The notes below the pieces were generated by a model, which was not told where the DNA came from, did no database searches, and worked only from the letters and a program-made list of their open reading frames with translations. Shown here piece by piece: positions 58,406 through 64,000 of a stretch of 64,000 nt of DNA. Made by a program: the position numbers and the translations under genes. Positions within the stretch are counted from its first letter, which is position 1; each line of letters opens with the position of its first letter. This DNA comes from Sesamum alatum (Eukaryota; Streptophyta; Magnoliopsida; Lamiales; Pedaliaceae), in contig JACGWO010000003.1 of the NCBI GenBank assembly GCA_034509735.1, positions 5,208,001 through 5,272,000 of the forward strand, in the 5' to 3' direction.

Positions 58406-58906
58406 TAAAGCCAATCATCCATTGACCTCGAACCTCTTATTCAGATGGTGAGTATGGGCAACTTGCGACATGGGCTTAGCAAGTGGATCTGCTATGTTTT
58501 CTGCGGAGCCGACTCGGTCCAACCGAACGTCACTCCTGCTATCCATCTCTCTAAGAGATGGTAGCGTCTAAGAATATGCTTGGATCGTGATGAGATCTCG
58601 GTTCCTTTGGTAGCGCTATCGTCCCGTTGTTATCATAAAAGATAATCACAGGCTTAGTAATGCTAGGTACTACATCCAACCCTTAGATGTAGCTCATCAA
58701 CCAAACCACTCCTTAGCAGCTTCTGAAGCTGCTATGTATTCAGACTCTGTGGTGGAGTCCGCTGTGGTAGCCTGCTTGGAACTCTTCCAAGCAACCATAC
58801 CACCATTAAGTCTGAACACATAACCAGACTGAGACTTAGCATCATCGTCATCCGACTGGAAGCTAGCGTCGCTATAGCCTTCCAGTATCAACTCTCCCAC
58901 CGCCAT
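58406..58906 (-). pseudogene. Family A RNase H, frameshifted
   Basis: The frame 58906-58697 contains [20 protein letters not shown] and [20 protein letters not shown], then slips. Downstream nucleotides to 58406 still resemble the family B RNase H end (GATGAGATCTCGGTTCC region; final HTHHLNK-like) in broken frames. Confidence 0.82.
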
Positions 58907-58964
58907 AGATCAAGAACATGTCCTTAGTCCTTTTCAGGTACTTTAGGATAGTCTTGACTGCACT

Positions 58965-59813
58965 CTAGTGTGCCTCCCCGGCACACGACTGATATCGGCT
59001 AGTTACGCTCAAAGCGAAAGCCACATCAGGTCTAGTGCACTGAACAACATACTGTATGCTACCTACGGCTATAGCATAGGGGATGTCCAACATCCTTTTA
59101 AGCTCCTCATTAGTCTTAGGAGACTGCTTCTTGGATAACTTAATTCCATGCCTCATAGGAAGGAATCCTCGTTTTGAGTTCTCCATCTTGAATCTCTTCA
59201 AGACTTTCTCAATGTACGAGGACTGGACCATCCCTAACATCCTTTTAGATCTATCCCTGTAGATCTTGATGCAAAGGATGTAGGATGCATCGCCCATATT
59301 CTTCATGGAGAATTGCGTTGACAACCAAGCTTTAGTGGTACCCAACATCTTAGCATCATTCTCAATGAGTAAGATGTCATCCACGTAAAGCACCAAGAAT
59401 GCAACTGAGCTCCCACTGATCTTCTTGTATACACAAGGATCGGACTCGTTCTTGATGAAATCATATCCACGTATGACTTCATCAAAACGTATGTTCCAGC
59501 TTTGGGAAACTTGTTTGAGGCCATAGATGGACCTTTGGAGACGGCAGACCTTCTGCTCTTCTCCAACAGTTGTGAAACCTTCCGGCTGATCCATATAGAT
59601 CTCTTCCTCTACGAAATCGTTGAGGAAGGCCATTTTCACGTCCATCTGCCATATTTCATAGTCATACCATGCTGCTATGGCAAGCAGTATCCCAATGGAC
59701 TTGGCCATTGCTACAGGTGAGTAGGTTTCCTCAAAATCGACCCCGGGTCGCTGAGTATAACCCTTCACCACAAAGCCTGGCTTTGAAGGTTGTAACCTCC
59801 CCGTCAGCTCCAA
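58965..59813 (-). pseudogene. Family A reverse transcriptase
   Basis: Contains VKGYTQRPGVDFEETYSPVA, WQMDVKMAFLNDFVEEEIYM, SIYGLKQVSQSWNIRFDEVI and the catalytic LYVDDILLIE. It continues through the thumb to TRPDVAFALSVTSRYQS. The N-terminal about 40 residues are in other frames (59814-60097), and a small gap separates it from RNase H (58907-58964). First motif D and the YVDD pair are intact. Confidence 0.88.
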
Positions 59814-59848
59814 GCTTACGTTTGTAGACCCATTTACACCCTACGGGT

Positions 59849-60097
59849 TTAACCCCTTTGGGTGGATCTACTAGGGTCCAAACCTTGTTTGTACCCATCG
59901 AGTCCATCTCGGATTTTCATGGCCTCAAGCCACTTGTCCGAATCGATGTCCGACATCGCTTCTCCGTACGTCTTCGGATCATTATCCAACTGACCGGTCA
60001 AGCCCAGAAATCCATACCTATCAGGTGCATGGGATACTCTGGCCGACCTACGGAGGACTGGAACAATATCAGTGGGAACCACTTGCTCAGATGTCAC
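59849..60097 (-). pseudogene. Family A linker before RT
   Basis: VPVLRRSARVSHAPDRYGFL and DPKTYGEAMSDIDSDKWLEA, the conserved connector between integrase C-terminus and RT. Frame slips after EAMK. Confidence 0.8.
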
Positions 60098-60148
60098 TGC
60101 CGCCTCATGGGGTACCTCACTTGATTCCTCAAGGAGTACCTCATCGCG

Positions 60149-60343
60149 TTAACTATCCGATGGAAAACCTTTTTCCAAGAACACTGCGTTTCGCGAGACA
60201 AAAACCTTTTGCTCGGAGGGATCATAGAAATAATACCCTGCAGTTTCTTTTGGATAGCCGATGAACCTGCATAAACTAGACCTCGAGTCCAGTTTATCTC
60301 CCACTAATCTCTTGACATATGCGGGGCAACCCCACACTTTCAA
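60149..60343 (-). pseudogene. int: Family A integrase C-terminal piece
   Basis: VWGCPAYVKRLVGDKL, SSLCRFIGYPKETAGYYFYD and KVFVSRNAVFLEKGF. Follows the main gag-integrase frame after a shift near 60395. Confidence 0.82.
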
Positions 60344-60401
60344 GTATTTGTAGGAGGCAGGCTTGCCATGCCATATCTCATATGGCGTCTGGGATACCTT
60401 T

Positions 60402-62309
60402 TTAGATGGTCAAGTTCAAAACTTTGGCCGCCATCTCAAGAGCGTATCCCCAAAAGGAAAGGGGTAGTTCGATAAAACTCATCATGGATCGAACCATGTC
60501 CAACGAGGTCCGATTCCTCCTTTCAGACACACCATTAAGCTGCGGTGTTCCAGGAGGGGTCCACTGAGAGAGAATCCCATTCTCTTTTAGATAATCAGTA
60601 AACTCACCACTCAAATACTCTCCACCTCGGTCCGACCGAAGGGCTTTGATCTTTCGACCGGTTTGGTTCTCTACTTCAAGTCTGTATTCCTTAAACCTTC
60701 CAAAGGCTTCACACTTGTACCTTATCAGGTAAACATAACCATACCGTGAGTGATCATCGGTAAAGGTTATGAAGTACGAGTACCCACCTCTAGCCTGAGT
60801 GTTTAGTGGACCACAGACATCTGTATGGATCAAATCCAACACACCACTGGCTAGCGTACTTTGTCCAACAAAGGGTTTCTTGGTCATCTTTCCCTTTAGA
60901 CAGGATTCGCAGGTTGGTAGGTTGTCCAAATTGTCTATTTCTAGACTCTTTGAGTCCACCAACCTTCTTATCCTATCTTTAGAGATATGACCTAACCTCG
61001 CATGCCATATCTGTGCGTTATTATGATCATCACGTTTTCGTTTGTGTTTTGCAGTCATAATCCAATTAGACTGTTGAAGTATGTGCAGACCGTTGACCAA
61101 TGTACCAAGCAAATGAGAAATACCATCTTTGATAATGAAAAAACCGTTTTTATAGATGGTAAATTCATATCCCTCCTTATCAAGGACCGGGATGGAAACA
61201 ATGTTTTTAATCATGCTAGGTACATAGAAACAGTCGTTCAGTACAATCCTAACATGACTACTAATGGCTAACTCTAGTGATCCTACGGCCTCCGCAGCAA
61301 CGGCCTTGCCATCGCCTAGCCTCAGGATCATCTCATCCTTGGTAAGCCTTCTGCTTCTTTGCAGTGCCTGCAAATCATTGCAGATGTGAGCACCACACCA
61401 GGTATCCAATACCCATGAAGCAGAATTAGTAATCATATTAACTTCAACCACAAACACACCTGGGTTGGAGAGGAGTTGTGGGCACTCCCTCTTCCAATGC
61501 CCTTTCCCTTGGCAATGTATGCAGACATCATTTGCCTTGGACCGCTGAGAACCATGGGCCTTCCCTTTCCCTTTGCTCGGTCCAACCGGAGCAACAGGGA
61601 CGCCCGGAGCGTGAGTAGGGGCCACAACCGTCTTCCCTTTGCCCTTCTTCCTCTTCCAGCGTCCGACCCTCTTGCCATTCGCCTTGGAGGTCGAAGCCTC
61701 TCCTATCAATACCGCCGGCACCGACTTGTGGGTCGTTGCCTTGTATTGGACCAGCATGTTGATCAACTCATGAATAGACTTCTCAAGTCCGTTCATGTTG
61801 TAGTTTACAACAAACGGGTCATAGGATGGAGGAAGCGACTGGAGGATCACGTCAATGTACGTGTCATTGTTAAGCCCAGCTTTAAGGTCCTCGAGTTTCT
61901 CCACCACGGAGAGCATCTTGACCCCATGACTCTGTACAGACGCTCCTTCAGCGAGCTTGGTGCCAAAGAATGCTTTTGTGGCGGCATATCTAATATGCCT
62001 ATCCGGAACCGCATAAACGAGCATTATGGCGGAGACGTTGTCCAGCCTCTCATACTGCTTCTGGATGTCGTTAGACATCGAAGCCAATATGATACTGCGT
62101 ACTTTCCGGTTGTCCTCATGCCATTTCTCGAACGTCAAACGTTCTTCAGGCGTGGACCCCTCCGGTAAGTCGCTCGGTGGCGGCTCGTCCAAGACGTAGC
62201 CTTGGTTCTCGAAACCGAGGACAATCCTCAGATTTCTCAGCCAGTCCAAGTAGTTCGTTCCGTTGAATTTGTTAGTCTCAAGAATCATGGTTAACGGGTT
62301 CTTAGACAT
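60402..62309 (-). pseudogene. gag-pol: Family A gag-protease-integrase polyprotein (635 codons)
   Basis: ATG 62309 starts MSKNPLTMILETNKFNGTNY. Residues 1-190: UBN2-like gag, lacking four residues near 98 that other copies have (AIML-VYAVP). About residue 265-280: zinc knuckle CIHCQGKGHWKREC. About 305-315: protease motif WVLDTWCGAH, with Trp where the other copies have Gly. About 425-445: pre-integrase IWHARLGHISKDRI, then CESCLKGKMTKKPF. Integrase: HTDVCGPL, FTDDHSRYGYVYL, SDRGGEYLSGEF and NGVSERRNRT (D,D,E complete). Ends out of frame at KVLNLTI. A copia polyprotein would be cut into capsid, protease and integrase; the changed protease site makes activity unlikely. Confidence 0.9.
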
Positions 62310-63942
62310 ATCTACATTATTAAAAAATGTAAAGCAGAAATTAACAGATGATGGTAATATTATTGTTCAAGTTGAAGACTTGGTCTTTTAGCCTTTAACC
62401 CTCCCACAATTTATACGAAAGTCCGCGACTCTCAAGCGGAGTTTCGGGAAACCATTTCCTAGTGGGCTTGGGATCCACAAGCGTAATCTCCATGCCCCGC
62501 TTTTACGATTCACATGAAGAAGACCTTGTGGGAGATATCCAATATCATTCTCATCCAATGAGATTCCCAAGATATTTTGCCTCACCTATTCACATGGTCC
62601 CGAGGACTCCAAGCGAACCATGTTACTCAGTGTTGGGCCCGACCCATCAATCAAATCATGCCTCAAACTGTCGCCCCCCATGACTCGTGAGACAGGAAAA
62701 CAGCGAGCGCAGTCTTTTTGTTCACAACAATAGTGCAGCATTCCCCTAGTCCAAATGTGCAACGACTCGTGAGACCACACTTGGGTAGTGGTAGCTTCCT
62801 CATCACATTATTGTGTTTTAGCATGCATAAATATCCAATATTTAAAGCGATAAATAAATACGCCGCATGTAGAAAACATAGCATACCCCTGTTTAGGATG
62901 ATCACAAGCCCAACCTATGCGACCCACTGAGCCCGCAGTGAGTCTATGGTCTGTCTAGGGTGGTCCTAAATTATTGCAATAATAATAAACCCATTGTCAT
63001 TTCAATGGGTCTTGAAGTGCTTCTTGTTTCACGCCTTGATGCTCCTCCTTGGGGTCTCCGACTCCAATTGCTTGTTAAAATTGAAACCTCACCAATCCTA
63101 TCTACTCTCATTATAACTGAAAGTAATACATCGGTAATAAAGAAAACAAGCCTTAACATCATAAGGCTGAAAATACGGGAGATGATAGTCCCAAAAACAA
63201 GAGGCACGCAGGCCCCACCCAACAGAAAATAAATGATCATATATTCATCCATACACAAGGTCTAGGGCTTTGTGATCATCCCATGTTGATTCCATCAACT
63301 CACATAACACAATTATTCCAAATAATCATGCATAAATAACCAATGGATATTCCAAATACCCAAGTGATGTCCAACATCACAAAAGCATAAACATACAAAT
63401 AATATGCAAAATTCAAATTTTAAATTTAATGGACATTTTAAACAATGCATCCAATGCATGTATTAATCCCAAATTAATTAAGCAAATTTAATCCAAGGAA
63501 TAATCCAATTATTCCAAAATAAAAAATACAAAATTAATATATTTTCAGAATATTGTGCAGAAAATACAGAAAATCAAATTTTCCGGAAAAAGTCGAAAAA
63601 ACGGCACAAAACGGCCCAGCCGTTGTGCTGGCCGGCCGGCCGCGCGCACAGGGCAGCGCGCGCGCAGGCGCCCGCCTGCGCGCGCCACTGTCGGCCCGAT
63701 CAATTTTTTTCTTTTTTTTGTTTTTCAAAACTGTTTCAGCACAATAACAGTAATATTATTCTGAAAATAAGCATGGAATTTTAGATCCAATCTAACAAAA
63801 TTAAGCATGCCAAAAGTCCATTAAATCCAAACAATTGAATCATCATATTATTCATATATTTATGTAATCTAATATGCCAATAAAGCCATTTAAAAGCAAG
63901 TAGATCATGCCAAACACATAAATCTATGCCCCTTACATCGAA
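62310..63942 (-). other. Family A leader (minus copy)
   Basis: Contains, in transcription order, the GC-rich island (63705-63600), AT-rich leader, the shared block near 63290-62880 (GGGATGATCACAAAGCCC) and the leader ORF. Word TAGAT precedes the gag ATG as in the plus copy. No other gene. Confidence 0.6.
62388..62585 (-). CDS. Leader ORF before family A gag (minus copy)
   Basis: Frame with NILGISLDENDIGYLPQGLL, HVNRKSGAWRLRLWIPSPL and GNGFPKLRLRV. It opens at a GTG; the nearby ATG is out of frame and followed by a stop. Ends about 80 bp before gag. Peptide matches the family B leader ORF at 23129-23317. Function unknown. Confidence 0.35.
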   Translation of the reverse strand: MRQNILGISLDENDIGYLPQGLLHVNRKSGAWRLRLWIPSPLGNGFPKLRLRVADFRINCGRVKG

Positions 63943-63958
63943 CCGGGCTCTGATACCA
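63943..63958 (-). other. Family A primer-binding site (minus copy)
   Basis: Minus strand TGGTATCAGAGCCCGG two bases inside the 5' LTR end at 63961. Confidence 0.85.
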
Positions 63959-63960
63959 CT

Positions 63961-64000
63961 TGTAGGACAAGCGGATCCACCCGGGAGCACGAGCGGAAGC
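63961..64000 (-). repeat. Start of family A 5' LTR (cut by window edge)
   Basis: TGTAGGACAAGCGGATCC.. matches 56153-56175 of the 3' LTR. Confidence 0.85.

Larger units (their letters stand above)
56153..64000 (-). mobile_element. Copia element, family A (minus copy), nearly complete, runs off the window
   Basis: 3' LTR 56153-58390, polypurine tract, RNase H, RT, integrase, protease, gag, leader, PBS (63943-63958) and the first 40 bp of the 5' LTR. Internal length about 5.6 kb. Inserted in the family B leader after CACGA (56148-56152). gag-protease-integrase is one long open frame, but pol breaks after the integrase core. Confidence 0.9.

Noticed and set aside
1..64000. Host protein-coding gene with conserved exons
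   Set aside because: Every recognisable domain belongs to a transposable element; the only host-type domain (PMD) lies inside the gypsy element.

Overview
The window is nuclear DNA of a flowering plant, most likely a eudicot. It is AT-rich intergenic sequence built almost entirely of transposable elements nested in one another. I recognise no intact host gene, rRNA, tRNA, CRISPR or bacterial feature. The coding signals are Ty1/copia gag-pol, one Ty3/gypsy (Tat-like) gag-pol with a captured plant gene, one L1-type LINE, and several non-coding DNA elements. All coding regions carry frameshifts, stops or deletions.

Three related copia families recur and are called A, B and C here. Their LTRs are about 2 to 2.6 kb, start TGTTAGAATAGG and end CA. 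They are followed by a TGGTATCAGAGC-type primer-binding site (PBS).

1-34190: Position 1-1117 is a minus-strand copia LTR and 1118-2219 a plus-strand LTR remnant. A family C element starts at 2220. Its 5' LTR is split by two insertions: the 14-kb gypsy element at 2808-16827 (minus strand, target duplication ACATA) and a family B copia element at 16969-26735 (minus strand, target duplication AAATC). The C LTR resumes at 26741-28637, followed by its PBS, leader, a gag remnant and a damaged LTR. A decayed minus-strand copia relic follows at 31541-34190.

The gypsy element is the most interesting object. Between pol and the 3' LTR it carries a gene in the opposite orientation (about 4250-8086, plus strand) coding for a plant mobile domain protein with a basic segment and a coiled-coil tail. 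A TATA box, two putative 5'-UTR introns and one putative internal intron are visible. This cargo gene faces pol and is now broken.

34330-40979: a decayed L1-type LINE (plus strand). A Helitron-like element with a 10-unit minisatellite, a long-TIR MITE, a second inverted-repeat MITE and a copia-like solo LTR are inserted in it. Removing the Helitron restores the LINE reading frame across the junction.

40980-46990: AT-rich non-coding DNA with a 1.15-kb Mutator-type element (9-bp target duplication), microsatellites, one small MITE and a possible second Helitron.

46991-64000: a second copia nest. A family A element (plus) ends in gag, where another A LTR begins. That LTR holds a 258-bp solo LTR and is then interrupted by a family B element (plus). 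The B leader is interrupted by a nearly complete family A element on the minus strand, which runs off the right edge just inside its 5' LTR.

Features shared by the copia families include a GC-rich island in the leader, a short leader ORF before gag, a conserved LTR stem-loop and, in family B, a W-box array next to the TATA box.
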